In this document: in pieces, positions 37,082 to 45,725 of the stretch
Numbering within the stretch: the stretch's first letter is position 1
Layout of the letters: the number at the start of each line of letters is the position of its first letter
NCBI RefSeq assembly: GCF_013403875.1
Contig: NZ_JACBNX010000007.1
Location: 124,001 to 188,000, forward strand
Source: Burkholderia guangdongensis
Lineage (GTDB): Bacteria > Pseudomonadota > Gammaproteobacteria > Burkholderiales > Burkholderiaceae
DNA: 64,000 bases
Direction: 5' to 3'
Program-made: the position numbers and the translations under genes
The notes under the pieces: generated by a model
Databases searched by the model: none
What the model was told of the DNA's origin: nothing
The model's input: only the letters and a program-made list of their open reading frames with translations

Positions 37082-38401
37082 ATGTCCTCAACCTCGCCCG
37101 CCGTCGCCGCGTGCGCGTCGGCGCTGCGCAAGTGCCGTTGGCGCCTTCTTCCGTTCCTCGTGCTGATGTACGTGATCGCGTTCATCGATCGCGCGAACGT
37201 CGGCTTCGCGAAGAACGCGCTGCAGGCCGATACCGGGCTGTCGAACGCCGCGTTCGCGTTCGGCGCCGGCGTGTTCTTCCTCAGCTACGCATTGTTCGAA
37301 GTCCCGAGCAACCTCGCGCTGCATCGCTTCGGCGCGCGCCGCTGGATGGCGCGGATCATGGTGAGCTGGGGGATCGTGTCCGCGTCGATGGCGTTCGCGC
37401 ACAGCGCGACCGCGTTCTATCTGCTGCGCTTGCTGCTCGGCGCGGCCGAGGCCGGCTTCTTTCCCGGCGTGATCCTGTATCTGACTTACTGGTTCCCGGC
37501 GCGCGTGCGCGGGCAGGCGATGGGGACGTTCTATTTCGGGCTGCCGCTCGCGCTCGTGCTCGGCGGTCCGCTGTCCGGGCTGCTGCTCGAGCTGCATGCG
37601 CCGTTCGGCCTCCAGCCGTGGCAGTGGATGTTCGCGTTCGAAGGGATTCTCGCGTCGGGAGTCGGCGTGATCGCGTTCTTCTATCTGACCGACAGTCCCG
37701 CGAAGGCGGACTGGCTCGCGCAGGACGAGCGCGCGGCGCTGCTCGACGAGCTCGGCCGCGACGAGCATGACAAGCGCTCGCACGGCGTGTCGTCGCTGAG
37801 CGCGCTGTGGCGCAGCCCGCGTCTTCTCGCGTTCTGCGTCGTGTACTTCACGATCCAGATGAGCGTGTACGGCGTCGTGTTCTATCTGCCGACGCGGATC
37901 GCCGAGCTGTTCGGCGGCAAGATCGGCCTCACGGTCGGCTGGCTGACCGCGATTCCGTGGCTGAGCGCGCTCGTCGCGACGTGGCTCGTCACGCGCGCGG
38001 CCGACCGCACCGGCGCGCATCGCGGGCTCGCCGCCGCGATGCTCGCGTGCGCGGGCTGCGGGATCGCCGCATCGGCGCTCGGCACGAGCCTCGTGCCGGT
38101 GCTGATCGCGTTCTGCTTCGCGGCGAGCGGCTTCGTCGCGGTGCAGCCGCTGTACTGGACGCTGCCGACGAACTATCTCGGCGGCATCGCGGCCGCGGGC
38201 GGCATCGCGCTGATCAACTCGCTCGGCAACGTCGGCGGCTTCGTCGCGCCGAACCTGAAGGCGTGGTCCGAGCGCGCGTTCGCGGATCCGCGCGCGGGGA
38301 TGTTGTGTCTCGCCGCGGTCGCGATCGCCGGCTCGCTGATGCTCGTGTGGCTCGGCCGCGCGACGCGCGCCGAATCGAATGACCGCCTGCCGGCCGCGTA
38401 A
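37082..38401 (+). CDS. MFS transporter, anion:cation symporter family
   Basis: A 439-residue carrier with 12 predicted helices. It shares the ACS family marks with the transporter at 30771 (AFIDRANVGFAKNAL, RLLLGAAEAGFFPGVILYLTYWFP, AAAGGIALINSLGNVGGF), but the two differ through much of their length, so they are not a recent duplication. Substrates of the family are organic anions such as glucarate, 4-hydroxyphenylacetate or phthalate. No catabolic enzyme is adjacent, so the substrate cannot be named. Confidence 0.92.
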   Translation: MSSTSPAVAACASALRKCRWRLLPFLVLMYVIAFIDRANVGFAKNALQADTGLSNAAFAFGAGVFFLSYALFEVPSNLALHRFGARRWMARIMVSWGIVSASMAFAHSATAFYLLRLLLGAAEAGFFPGVILYLTYWFPARVRGQAMGTFYFGLPLALVLGGPLSGLLLELHAPFGLQPWQWMFAFEGILASGVGVIAFFYLTDSPAKADWLAQDERAALLDELGRDEHDKRSHGVSSLSALWRSPRLLAFCVVYFTIQMSVYGVVFYLPTRIAELFGGKIGLTVGWLTAIPWLSALVATWLVTRAADRTGAHRGLAAAMLACAGCGIAASALGTSLVPVLIAFCFAASGFVAVQPLYWTLPTNYLGGIAAAGGIALINSLGNVGGFVAPNLKAWSERAFADPRAGMLCLAAVAIAGSLMLVWLGRATRAESNDRLPAA

Positions 38402-38760
38402 AGGGGACTCGTGCGGACTCGCGCACGTTCGCCGGCGCGACCGCGATCTGGAGGAGGTGGGAGTCGCTCAAGCCATCCGTGCTTGTCCTGCCTCCAAGGG
38501 CTGAAAGCACATTTCATATTGCGGAATCCGCTGCAAATCTATGCGACATCAATTTTTTGCTGCTTGAAAATATGCTCCACATTGCAAAATGTGCGTCATA
38601 TCTCATTGAAAAATAAGCGTAAATTATGTCTTATGTCTTATATAAGACATCGCCCAGGAGCATCAAACAGCGCTACTATTCAGTCATGCAGTTCGCTTCG
38701 ACATACGTGGCGACACGCTGACCCATTTATCCAAACGCGCTTTGCTCTCAGGAGAGTCAC
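38402..38760. other. AT-rich promoter region upstream of isocitrate lyase
   Basis: A 359-bp gap with no gene. Its first 100 bp resemble coding composition and are GC-rich; from about 38510 it is AT-rich with repeated TGCAAAAT-like words (38533, 38582). It contains the 18-bp palindrome listed separately, and ends in a CAGGAGAG ribosome site before the aceA start. Confidence 0.6.
38633..38650. promoter_or_regulatory. 18-bp perfect palindrome, candidate operator of aceA
   Basis: ATGTCTTATATAAGACAT is perfectly symmetric and lies 110 bp before the isocitrate lyase start; an extra half-site ATGTCTT (as TATGTC) precedes it by 7 bp. The size and A/T centre suit a dimeric regulator such as a GntR-family protein, but the binding protein is not identified in this window. 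Confidence 0.6.
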
Positions 38761-40341
38761 ATGGCCCAATATCAAGACGACATCAAGGCAGTTGCCGGTT
38801 TGAAGGAGAAACAAGGCAGCGCGTGGAATGCCATCAATCCGGAATCTGCCGCGCGCATGCGTGCCCAGAACAAGTTCAAGACGGGCCTGGACATCGCCAA
38901 GTACACCGCCGGGATCATGCGCGCCGACATGGCCGCCTACGATGCAGACCCGTCCAAGTACACCCAGTCGCTGGGCTGCTGGCACGGCTTCATCGGCCAG
39001 CAGAAGATGATCTCGATCAAGAAGCACTTCAACAGCACCGAACGCCGCTACCTTTACCTGTCCGGCTGGATGGTGGCCGCGCTGCGCTCCGAGTTCGGCC
39101 CGCTGCCGGACCAGTCGATGCACGAAAAGACTTCCGTCAGCGCGCTGATCCGCGAGCTGTACACCTTCCTGCGTCAGGCCGACGCCCGTGAACTGGGCGG
39201 CCTGTTCCGCGAGCTGGACGCGGCCACTGGCCCCGCCAAGGCCGCCATCCAGGAAAAAATCGACAACCACGTCACCCACGTCGTGCCCATCATCGCGGAC
39301 ATCGACGCGGGTTTCGGCAACGCCGAAGCCACTTACCTGCTGGCCAAGCAGTTCATCGAAGCGGGCGCCTGCTGCATTCAGATCGAAAACCAGGTGTCCG
39401 ACGAGAAGCAGTGCGGTCACCAGGATGGCAAGGTCACCGTGCCGCACGAGGACTTCCTGGCCAAGATTCGCGCCGTCCGCTACGCGTTCCTGGAACTGGG
39501 TGTGGACGACGGCATCATCGTGGCCCGTACCGACTCGCTGGGTGCCGGCCTGACCAAGCAGATCGCCGTGACCAACACGCCGGGCGACCTGGGCGACCAA
39601 TACAATTCCTTCCTCGATTGCGACGAATTGTCGATCGACGAACTGGGCAATGGCGACGTCATCATCAAGCGCGACGGCAAGCTGCTGCGTCCGAAGCGCC
39701 TGCCGAGCAACCTGTTCCAGTTCCGCGCCGGCACGGGCGAAGCGCGCTGCGTACTGGATTGCGTCACCGCACTGCAAAACGGCGCCGACCTGCTGTGGAT
39801 CGAAACCGAAAAACCGCACATCGCGCAGATCGGCGGCATGGTCAGCGAGATTCGCAAGGTCATCCCGAACGCCAAGCTGGTGTACAACAACAGCCCGTCG
39901 TTCAACTGGACGCTGAATTTCCGCCAGCAGGTGTATGACGCGATGAAGGCCGCGGGCAAGGATGTGTCGGCATACGACCGCGCCCAGCTGATGAGCGTGG
40001 AATACGATCAGACCGAACTGGCGAAGCTCGCGGACGAGAAGATCCGGACCTTCCAGGCCGACTCGTCGCGCGAAGCCGGTATCTTCCACCACCTGATCAC
40101 GCTGCCGACCTACCACACCGCCGCACTGTCGACGGACAATCTGGCCAAGGAATACTTCGGCGACCAGGGCATGCTGGGTTATGTGGCTGGCGTGCAGCGT
40201 AAGGAAATCCGTCAGGGCATCGCCTGCGTCAAGCACCAGAACATGTCCGGCTCGGACATCGGCGACGACCACAAAGAGTATTTCAGCGGCGAAGCGGCCC
40301 TGAAGGCGGCGGGTAAAGACAACACGATGAACCAGTTCTGA
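38761..40341 (+). CDS. aceA: isocitrate lyase
   Basis: A 526-residue enzyme splitting isocitrate to glyoxylate and succinate, the entry to the glyoxylate shunt. The active-site signature K-x-C-G-H is present as EKQCGHQDGK with C218, and the metal/substrate segment PIIADIDAGFGNAEATY is intact. It belongs to the long form (about 530 residues), not the 430-residue E. coli form. Codon choice is rich in gcc, ctg and aag, unlike the gcg/ctc style around it; strong expression or separate origin could explain this. It has its own palindromic operator-like site and intrinsic terminator, so it is a single-gene unit. Confidence 0.96.
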   Translation: MAQYQDDIKAVAGLKEKQGSAWNAINPESAARMRAQNKFKTGLDIAKYTAGIMRADMAAYDADPSKYTQSLGCWHGFIGQQKMISIKKHFNSTERRYLYLSGWMVAALRSEFGPLPDQSMHEKTSVSALIRELYTFLRQADARELGGLFRELDAATGPAKAAIQEKIDNHVTHVVPIIADIDAGFGNAEATYLLAKQFIEAGACCIQIENQVSDEKQCGHQDGKVTVPHEDFLAKIRAVRYAFLELGVDDGIIVARTDSLGAGLTKQIAVTNTPGDLGDQYNSFLDCDELSIDELGNGDVIIKRDGKLLRPKRLPSNLFQFRAGTGEARCVLDCVTALQNGADLLWIETEKPHIAQIGGMVSEIRKVIPNAKLVYNNSPSFNWTLNFRQQVYDAMKAAGKDVSAYDRAQLMSVEYDQTELAKLADEKIRTFQADSSREAGIFHHLITLPTYHTAALSTDNLAKEYFGDQGMLGYVAGVQRKEIRQGIACVKHQNMSGSDIGDDHKEYFSGEAALKAAGKDNTMNQF

Positions 40342-40362
40342 TACCCGTCATACCCCAGGCAA

Positions 40363-40394
40363 AACGCCAACCCATACCGGTTGGCGTTTTTTTT
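40363..40394 (+). terminator. intrinsic terminator of aceA
   Basis: AACGCCAACC (40363-40372) pairs perfectly with GGTTGGCGTT (40379-40388) around a six-base loop and is followed by eight Ts in total. It is the clearest intrinsic terminator in the window and also marks the convergent end of the next minus-strand operon. Confidence 0.92.
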
Positions 40395-40428
40395 CTGTGC
40401 GCCCGGCAGGGCGCACTCATCTGCGTGG

Positions 40429-41673
40429 TCATATCAACTCGAAACCCAACCCCGCATGGCGAACCAAACGTTCGATAAAGCGCTCGTCGAACATCGTGGC
40501 AGGTGTCCAGAAGCCGCCGCCGCGCCCGGTCTTGTCGCCGTCCCTGCGGCAATCCAGCGCGAGACTGATCGCGGCCTGGCCCAGCATCTTGCCCGTGGAA
40601 CCGTAACCCGGATCGCGATCACCGGTGACTTTCACGCGCAAGGTCCGCCCGTCGCTGGCGCGGCCGAAGAAACGCAAATCGTAGCGGCCAGCCAACTGGG
40701 CCTCGGCGCTCGGCCCCTCACCGGGCTTCGGCAGCAGGAAGCGCTCCATCAGGCCGCGCACCGGCTTGACGACGACGCCCACCATGAACGCGCCCAGGCC
40801 GGCCACCATCGTCAGGGCCGCCAGACGGCCTTTGGCGCCCCTGCCGGTCATGATGGCTTCGTCATAGGTGAACCCGCGGCCATAGGCATTGCCCGAGAGC
40901 GCATTGGAGCGATGCACGACACGCTCGTTGATGGCCGCCATCACGAACGGGGCGATCCATGCAACGCAGTCGCGATCGAATTCGGCCGATCTGACGGCGT
41001 GCTGGCGTGCCGTGAAGCCGTGACCTTTCGGGCACAGCGAATAAGGATCGAGCAGTTCCCTGCGCAACGCGGGATCGGCCGCGGCTTCCCGAACGACGTT
41101 GATCACGCTCGCCACCGTTCCGCCCGATGCGCCGCCCTTCAGCGTCCTGACGCGCATCTTTACCTGGGCGGCCGGCGCCCCCCATTGCCGCATGGCCTGT
41201 TGCTGCAGGAAAAACACGCCCATGTCCGACGGAACCGAATCGAAGCCGCAGCAATGGACGATGCGCGCGCCCGATTGCCGAGCCGCTGGCTCGTACTTTT
41301 CGATCATCCGCTTGATCCACTGGGTCTCGCCCGTGAGGTCGCAGTAGTCCGTGCCGCTTTCCGCGCAGGTCTTGACGAGCGGCTCCCCGTAAAGCGCGTA
41401 GGGCCCGACGGTGGACACGACCACCCGCGTTTGTGCACATAGCGCCTGCAGCTGCGCTTCGTCGGCGGCGTCGGCGACGATGATCGGCAAGGACTGCGCC
41501 GCCGCGCCCAGCGAATCCCTGAGCTGCGCGAGCTTCGTTTTCGATCGGCCGGCAATGGCCCAGCGCAGCGTCTCGCCGTCACCCGACAGGTGTTCGGACA
41601 GGTAGCGGGTCAGGATCTGCCCGACAAAGCTGGTGGCGCCAAACACGACGAGATCATAGGCCGGCGTGGTCAT
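40429..41673 (-). CDS. saccharopine dehydrogenase-like / trans-acting enoyl reductase family protein
   Basis: A 414-residue protein from the ATG at 41673, which has AAAGGAAA upstream; a start at 41739 would overlap the preceding gene. The N-terminal Rossmann region VVFGATSFVGQILTRYL binds NAD(P), STVGPYALYGEPLVKTCAE and DYCDLTGETQW are family marks, and the later part has a hydrophobic helix (about 300-320). Similar proteins in mycobacteria reduce enoyl intermediates of lipid and polyketide pathways. With the acetoacetate-decarboxylase-like gene upstream it forms a two-gene operon under a MerR-type promoter. Substrate unknown. Confidence 0.85.
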   Translation of the reverse strand: MTTPAYDLVVFGATSFVGQILTRYLSEHLSGDGETLRWAIAGRSKTKLAQLRDSLGAAAQSLPIIVADAADEAQLQALCAQTRVVVSTVGPYALYGEPLVKTCAESGTDYCDLTGETQWIKRMIEKYEPAARQSGARIVHCCGFDSVPSDMGVFFLQQQAMRQWGAPAAQVKMRVRTLKGGASGGTVASVINVVREAAADPALRRELLDPYSLCPKGHGFTARQHAVRSAEFDRDCVAWIAPFVMAAINERVVHRSNALSGNAYGRGFTYDEAIMTGRGAKGRLAALTMVAGLGAFMVGVVVKPVRGLMERFLLPKPGEGPSAEAQLAGRYDLRFFGRASDGRTLRVKVTGDRDPGYGSTGKMLGQAAISLALDCRRDGDKTGRGGGFWTPATMFDERFIERLVRHAGLGFELI

Positions 41674-41707
41674 GGACGTTTCCTTTGGAGTGGGGGTGTC
41701 GGGGGCA

Positions 41708-42634
41708 TCAGCGTCGTTGCCTTTGCTTTCCGGGTTCATCGAATGCCTTTAAAGGCGTCGGCAGATTCAGGACCAACTGCGCGTCCTTGACCACGTCGAG
41801 ACGAACGATGGTGGATGCGCCCAGCCCGTCGAGCAACTGGCTCAGCGGGCCGCCATGCCGCACCAGCTCGACGTCTCGCGGCAACAGGCGCTGAGCGAAC
41901 GACAGCGTATTGGTCTGCACCGAGCTTTGGTGCCATTCGCCGTCGATGAGATTGACCATGGTCGTCGTGCCCATCCGCGATTGCGGCGCAACGTTGCTGA
42001 GCGCAGGCAGCGGCGCGCTCAAGCTCAGATCCGGCCGGCCTCCCGGGCCGGCGATGCGGGCGCGTGCGTCGGCGCCGATGTTCACGTCGATATCCGCGAG
42101 CCACTTGGGCAGCTGATAGCCGTGCACGCCGCGAACCCGCGCGATTTCCGTGGTGACGGGAAGCGCCAGCACATGCGCAAAGAAGCTCCGGCGGCGCATG
42201 GAATCGATCAGCTCCAGCGCGTGCGACCCTCGCGCGCCGGGCCTGCGGATGACCACCGCGACGGACGCTTCGTCATAGGGATCGTTATCGCAGACCGAAT
42301 ACGAAAAGAATGTCAGCGCCACCAGCCCGTGCCCCGGAAGCGCCCGCAGCGGCTCGAGCGGCGCCGGCAGCATGGCGCGCAAGCGTTCGAGAGGCGCAAG
42401 GAACAACAGCTGGATGTTGCTGGAACGATAGTAGAAGTTCGGCGCCCATGTCGGGCCCACCCTCGAGGCAACCAGACGCTTCGGTATCCGACGGAAAAAA
42501 TCGATGTTCCCCGCGGCGGGATCCCGCGCCACCTCGTCGAGGTTCGGATTCATCCGGAACCGGTCGTAGTATCCGCCTTCAGGCACGTCGACCTTGTGCG
42601 GCCCGAATTCGACCTGTGTAAACCGCCTGTCCAT
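41708..42634 (-). CDS. acetoacetate decarboxylase-like protein
   Basis: A 308-residue protein starting at the ATG at 42634, with GAGGAGGGG upstream. It has the ADC-like beta-barrel pattern, including YRSSNIQLLFLAPLERLRAMLP, HGLVALTFFSYSV and the strand VHGYQLPKWLADIDVNI where Lys near 195 may correspond to the Schiff-base lysine region. Such ADC-superfamily members include decarboxylases, aldolase-dehydratases and non-enzymatic proteins, so function is not certain. It is the first gene after a MerR-type promoter and overlaps the tail region of the reductase gene's alternative start. Confidence 0.72.
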   Translation of the reverse strand: MDRRFTQVEFGPHKVDVPEGGYYDRFRMNPNLDEVARDPAAGNIDFFRRIPKRLVASRVGPTWAPNFYYRSSNIQLLFLAPLERLRAMLPAPLEPLRALPGHGLVALTFFSYSVCDNDPYDEASVAVVIRRPGARGSHALELIDSMRRRSFFAHVLALPVTTEIARVRGVHGYQLPKWLADIDVNIGADARARIAGPGGRPDLSLSAPLPALSNVAPQSRMGTTTMVNLIDGEWHQSSVQTNTLSFAQRLLPRDVELVRHGGPLSQLLDGLGASTIVRLDVVKDAQLVLNLPTPLKAFDEPGKQRQRR

Positions 42635-42709
42635 GTTCGTTGCCCCTCCTCGGTGATCGACCGTGGCAGGCAACACCCGAAGCCTGCTGACTCACCGCCG
42701 TCCGCAAGC

Positions 42710-42740
42710 ACTTTAAGGTTGAACTCAACTTTAAGGTCAA
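42710..42740 (-). promoter_or_regulatory. MerR-class promoter with 19-bp spacer, minus strand
   Basis: On the minus strand TTGACC (42735-42740) is followed by exactly 19 bp containing the dyad TTAAAGTTGAGTTCAA and then TAAAGT (42710-42715). Overlong spacers filled by a dyad are the signature of promoters activated by MerR-family proteins. It would drive the genes at 42634 and 41673. Confidence 0.75.
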
Positions 42741-42784
42741 GGGTCCGGATAGAGGAACGAGTCGGTTGTCGTCTCGTCTTCGAA

Positions 42785-43234
42785 TCATTCGGTGCTCGAG
42801 CGGCGGCCCTTGCCCCGTATCGCCACCACGCCGTGATCGCGCAGCCGATCCATCACCCACCGCGTCCGCTCGGTGCAGTTCAGGTCGGTCGGCCTGTTTT
42901 TGATGCTGTCGATGGCGACGAGGAGTTGCGCCTTGTTCTCCTTGAGGCGTTTCTGCATCGCGTCGATTTCGGCGACTTTCCGTTCGAGCGCTTCCACCAG
43001 CCCGTCATGCTCCCAGTTGCCGGCCCCCACCGGCAGCAGATGGCGGATCTGCTCGAGCGAGAACCCGGCGCGCTGCGCGCTGGAGATGATCTCGAGCATC
43101 CACACCGCGTCCTCGGCGTAGTCGCGATAGCCGTTCGTCCTGCGTTCGACGGCCGTGATCAGGCCTTCCGCCTCGTAAAAGCGGATCCGGGAGGCCGTCA
43201 GGCCGCTGAGCTTCGCCAGCTCCCCAATTCTCAT
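42785..43234 (-). CDS. MerR-family transcriptional regulator
   Basis: A 149-residue regulator with the N-terminal winged helix (MRIGELAKLSGLTASRIRFYEAEGLI, residues 1-26), the second helix pair ending GFSLEQIRHLL, and a long dimerisation helix (about 82-115). The C-terminal segment has one cysteine (near 121), so metal or thiol sensing by a Cys pair is unlikely; it resembles the small-molecule and redox-insensitive branch. It lies between two gene sets, each with a 19-bp-spacer promoter carrying related AACTTTAA dyads, so it probably controls both and itself. Confidence 0.92.
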   Translation of the reverse strand: MRIGELAKLSGLTASRIRFYEAEGLITAVERRTNGYRDYAEDAVWMLEIISSAQRAGFSLEQIRHLLPVGAGNWEHDGLVEALERKVAEIDAMQKRLKENKAQLLVAIDSIKNRPTDLNCTERTRWVMDRLRDHGVVAIRGKGRRSSTE

Positions 43235-43252
43235 GCCTGCCTCGTCAGCGTG

Positions 43253-43283
43253 TTGACATTGAACCCAACTTTAATCCTGGAGC
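43253..43283. promoter_or_regulatory. third MerR-type dyad next to the regulator start
   Basis: TTGACA (43253-43258) is followed by TTGAACCCAACTTTAA, closely related to the dyads in the two flanking promoters. It sits 19-45 bp before the merR-like start codon on the opposite strand. The hexamer 19 bp after TTGACA is poor (TGGAGC), so it more likely serves autoregulation than as a plus-strand promoter. Confidence 0.5.
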
Positions 43284-43359
43284 CGGTTCGTCGCCAAGCC
43301 GGGCGGACGGCCGAACTCGTCTGGCACGAAACCGCGCGTTCCGCACCTCGAAAAAGGTG

Positions 43360-43390
43360 TTGACATTAAAGTTGACTTTAACCTTAGAGT
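43360..43390 (+). promoter_or_regulatory. MerR-class promoter with 19-bp spacer, plus strand
   Basis: TTGACA (43360-43365), a 19-bp spacer containing TTAAAGTTGACTTTAA, then TAGAGT (43385-43390). The start codon of the Old Yellow Enzyme gene is 28 bp downstream. The dyad is the same as in the minus-strand site at 42710-42740. Confidence 0.78.
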
Positions 43391-43417
43391 CTCGACATGC
43401 TCATACGAGGTGCTTCC

Positions 43418-44650
43418 ATGAACGTGTTCGACAAGCTGACGCTCCCCAATGGTTCGACGATTCCGAACCGCATCGCCAAGGCCGCGATGGAAGAGAACAT
43501 GGCCGACGCGGACCACGGCCCGTCGGAGCAACTGCTGCGTCTCTACCAGGCATGGGCGGATGGCGGCGCCGGGTTGCTCGTCACCGGCAACGTGATGGTC
43601 GACAGCCGTGCGATGACGGGGCCGGGCGGCGTGGTGCTGGAAGACGACGCGCAACTGGACAAGTTCAAGCGCTGGGCGCGGATCGGCCGATCCCAAGGCG
43701 CGCAATTCTGGTTGCAGATCAATCATCCTGGTCGCCAGATGCAGGCCAATCTCGGACAAAAAACCTGGGCGCCTTCGGCGGTACCGTTGGATCTGGGCAA
43801 GATGTCCAAGCACTTCAACACGCCTCATGCGATGACCCAAAGCGTCATCGACGACGTGATCCAGCGCTTTGCCCGCACCGCGCGGCTGGGTGAAATGGCC
43901 GGCTTTACCGGCGTGGAAATTCACGCGGCTCACGGCTACCTGCTGAGCCAGTTTCTTTCACCGCTTACCAATCGCAGAACGGACGAATGGGGCGGCTCCC
44001 TGGAGAACCGGGCGCGCCTGCTGCTGGCGATCGTCAAGGCGGTTCGCGCGGTGGTTTCGCCCGGGTTCGCGGTGGCCGTCAAACTCAATTCGGCGGATTT
44101 CCAGCGCGGCGGCTTCAGCGCCGACGACGCCCGGCAGGTGGTCGAACTGCTCAACGAGTGGGCCGTCGATCTGGTCGAGCTCTCGGGAGGCAGCTACGAA
44201 GCGCCGGCGATGCAGGGCGACGCACGCGACGGCCGGACGTTGGCCCGCGAAGCGTATTTCGTCGAATTCGCACGTGATATTCGGACGGTGGCCAACATGC
44301 CCGTGATGGTGACCGGCGGCATTCGCCGCCGGCCGGTGGCCGAACAGGTGATCGACAGCGGCGTGGACATGGTCGGCATCGGCACGGCGCTGGCCCTCGA
44401 CCCGAATCTGCCGCGCGACTGGCGGCTCGGTAAAAACAACGCGCCCCAACTGTCGCCGATCGTGTGGAAGAACAAGGCCTTGGCGTCGCTCGCGAACATG
44501 GCCACCGTCAAGTTCCAGCTGCGCAAACTCAGCCTCGGCGGGACGCCCGATCCGGAGGTGTCGCCGGTGCGCGCGCTGATCCTGCAACAACTGGCGAATG
44601 CATGCCGGACCCGCCAGTACCGGCGCAGGATGGCGCAACGATCCCAATGA
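43418..44650 (+). CDS. NADH:flavin oxidoreductase, Old Yellow Enzyme family
   Basis: A 410-residue FMN-dependent ene-reductase-like protein; the ATG at 43418 is chosen over 43397 for its position relative to GAGGTG and to the family N-terminus (FDKLTLPNGSTIPNRIAKAAM). The TIM-barrel carries QINHPGRQ, the substrate-binding FTGVEIHAAHGYLLSQFLSP, NRRTDEWGGSLENR, and the FMN phosphate site MVTGGIRRRP. HAAHGY has the HxxH pair seen in the longer 2,4-dienoyl-CoA reductase-like branch, but the FeS domain is missing. It is controlled by a MerR-type promoter just upstream. Confidence 0.92.
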   Translation: MNVFDKLTLPNGSTIPNRIAKAAMEENMADADHGPSEQLLRLYQAWADGGAGLLVTGNVMVDSRAMTGPGGVVLEDDAQLDKFKRWARIGRSQGAQFWLQINHPGRQMQANLGQKTWAPSAVPLDLGKMSKHFNTPHAMTQSVIDDVIQRFARTARLGEMAGFTGVEIHAAHGYLLSQFLSPLTNRRTDEWGGSLENRARLLLAIVKAVRAVVSPGFAVAVKLNSADFQRGGFSADDARQVVELLNEWAVDLVELSGGSYEAPAMQGDARDGRTLAREAYFVEFARDIRTVANMPVMVTGGIRRRPVAEQVIDSGVDMVGIGTALALDPNLPRDWRLGKNNAPQLSPIVWKNKALASLANMATVKFQLRKLSLGGTPDPEVSPVRALILQQLANACRTRQYRRRMAQRSQ

Positions 44651-44680
44651 CGGTTCCGGCGGCGCTATCGGGCTGGTGAA

Positions 44681-44740
44681 CCGGTGCGAACTGGTGCGAT
44701 TCGGTGCAGTCCGGTGCAATCCGGTGCATCCGGTACGATT
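44681..44740. repeat. 10-bp tandem repeat
   Basis: The word GGTGC recurs at 44683, 44693, 44703, 44713 and 44723 within CCGGTGCAAT-like units. The array fills the gap between the convergent OYE and glutaminase genes. Confidence 0.75.
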
Positions 44741-44747
44741 GGGCGCT

Positions 44748-45671
44748 TCAGAAGATCGACCGCCCCGAATGGGTCGTCAGCCATTCCAGCGCCAGCACGC
44801 CCGCCAGCGAGTTTCCGTTCGCATCGAGCCCCGGCGACCACACGCAGACCGCCATCTCCCCCGGCAGCACCGCGACGATCCCGCCGCCGACGCCGCTCTT
44901 CGCCGGCAGCCCGACGCGGTAGACGAAGTCGCCGGCCGCGTCGTACGTGCCGCAGGTGAGCATCAGCGCCGACAGCCGCTTCGCCGAACTCGCATCGAGA
45001 ATGGGCTCGCCCGACACGGGCGCCACGCCGCCATTCGCAAGAAAGAGCGCGGCCTTGGCAAGTTCGACGCAGTTCATCGCGATCGCGCACTGGCGGCTGT
45101 ACGCGTCGACGACCGTGTCGGGCGGCATCGTCATGTTGCCGAAGCTCGCGATGAAATGCGCCATCGCGCGATTGCGCTCCGCGTGCCGCAGCTCGGACTG
45201 CGCGACGCGCGAATCGTAGTCGATGTTCGCGACGCTGATCAGCCGCCGCACGAACTGGACGAGCGCGGTCTCCGCATGCACGAAGCGGCGGCACAGCACG
45301 TCGGTGACGACGAGCGCGCCCGCGTTGATGAACGGATTGCGCGGCTTGCCGCGCTCGCTCTCGAGCTGCACGAGCGAATTGAACGCGGTGCCCGATGGCT
45401 CGCGGCCGACGCGTTCCCACAACGCGTCGCCGAGCAACTGGAACGCGAGCGTGCACGCGAACAGTTTCGAGATGCTCTGGATCGAGAAGCGCTCGTACGC
45501 GTCGCCGATGGTGTGCACCGCGCCGTCGAGCGTGACGACCGCCATCCCGAACTTGTCGGCGGGCACCTTCGCGAGCTCGGGGATGTAGTCGGCGACTCGA
45601 CCGGCGGTGCGCCACGGTTCGATGTCGCGATGAATCCGTTCGAGGATGGCTCGATAGTCCGGGGCGGTCAT
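44748..45671 (-). CDS. glsA: glutaminase
   Basis: A 307-residue serine-dependent beta-lactamase-like glutaminase that hydrolyses glutamine to glutamate and ammonia. The nucleophile motif SISK gives S66 and K69, the same places as in E. coli glutaminases; NPFINAGALVV and the late KSGVGGGIVAVLPG motif are intact. The start at the ATG at 45671 gives the standard length. It stands alone, with tandem repeats in the gaps at both ends. Confidence 0.96.
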   Translation of the reverse strand: MTAPDYRAILERIHRDIEPWRTAGRVADYIPELAKVPADKFGMAVVTLDGAVHTIGDAYERFSIQSISKLFACTLAFQLLGDALWERVGREPSGTAFNSLVQLESERGKPRNPFINAGALVVTDVLCRRFVHAETALVQFVRRLISVANIDYDSRVAQSELRHAERNRAMAHFIASFGNMTMPPDTVVDAYSRQCAIAMNCVELAKAALFLANGGVAPVSGEPILDASSAKRLSALMLTCGTYDAAGDFVYRVGLPAKSGVGGGIVAVLPGEMAVCVWSPGLDANGNSLAGVLALEWLTTHSGRSIF

Positions 45672-45725
45672 GCGCGCGCGCCTTTGAAAGCACTGGGGTT
45701 CGCGATGATACCGCAACGCCCCGGC

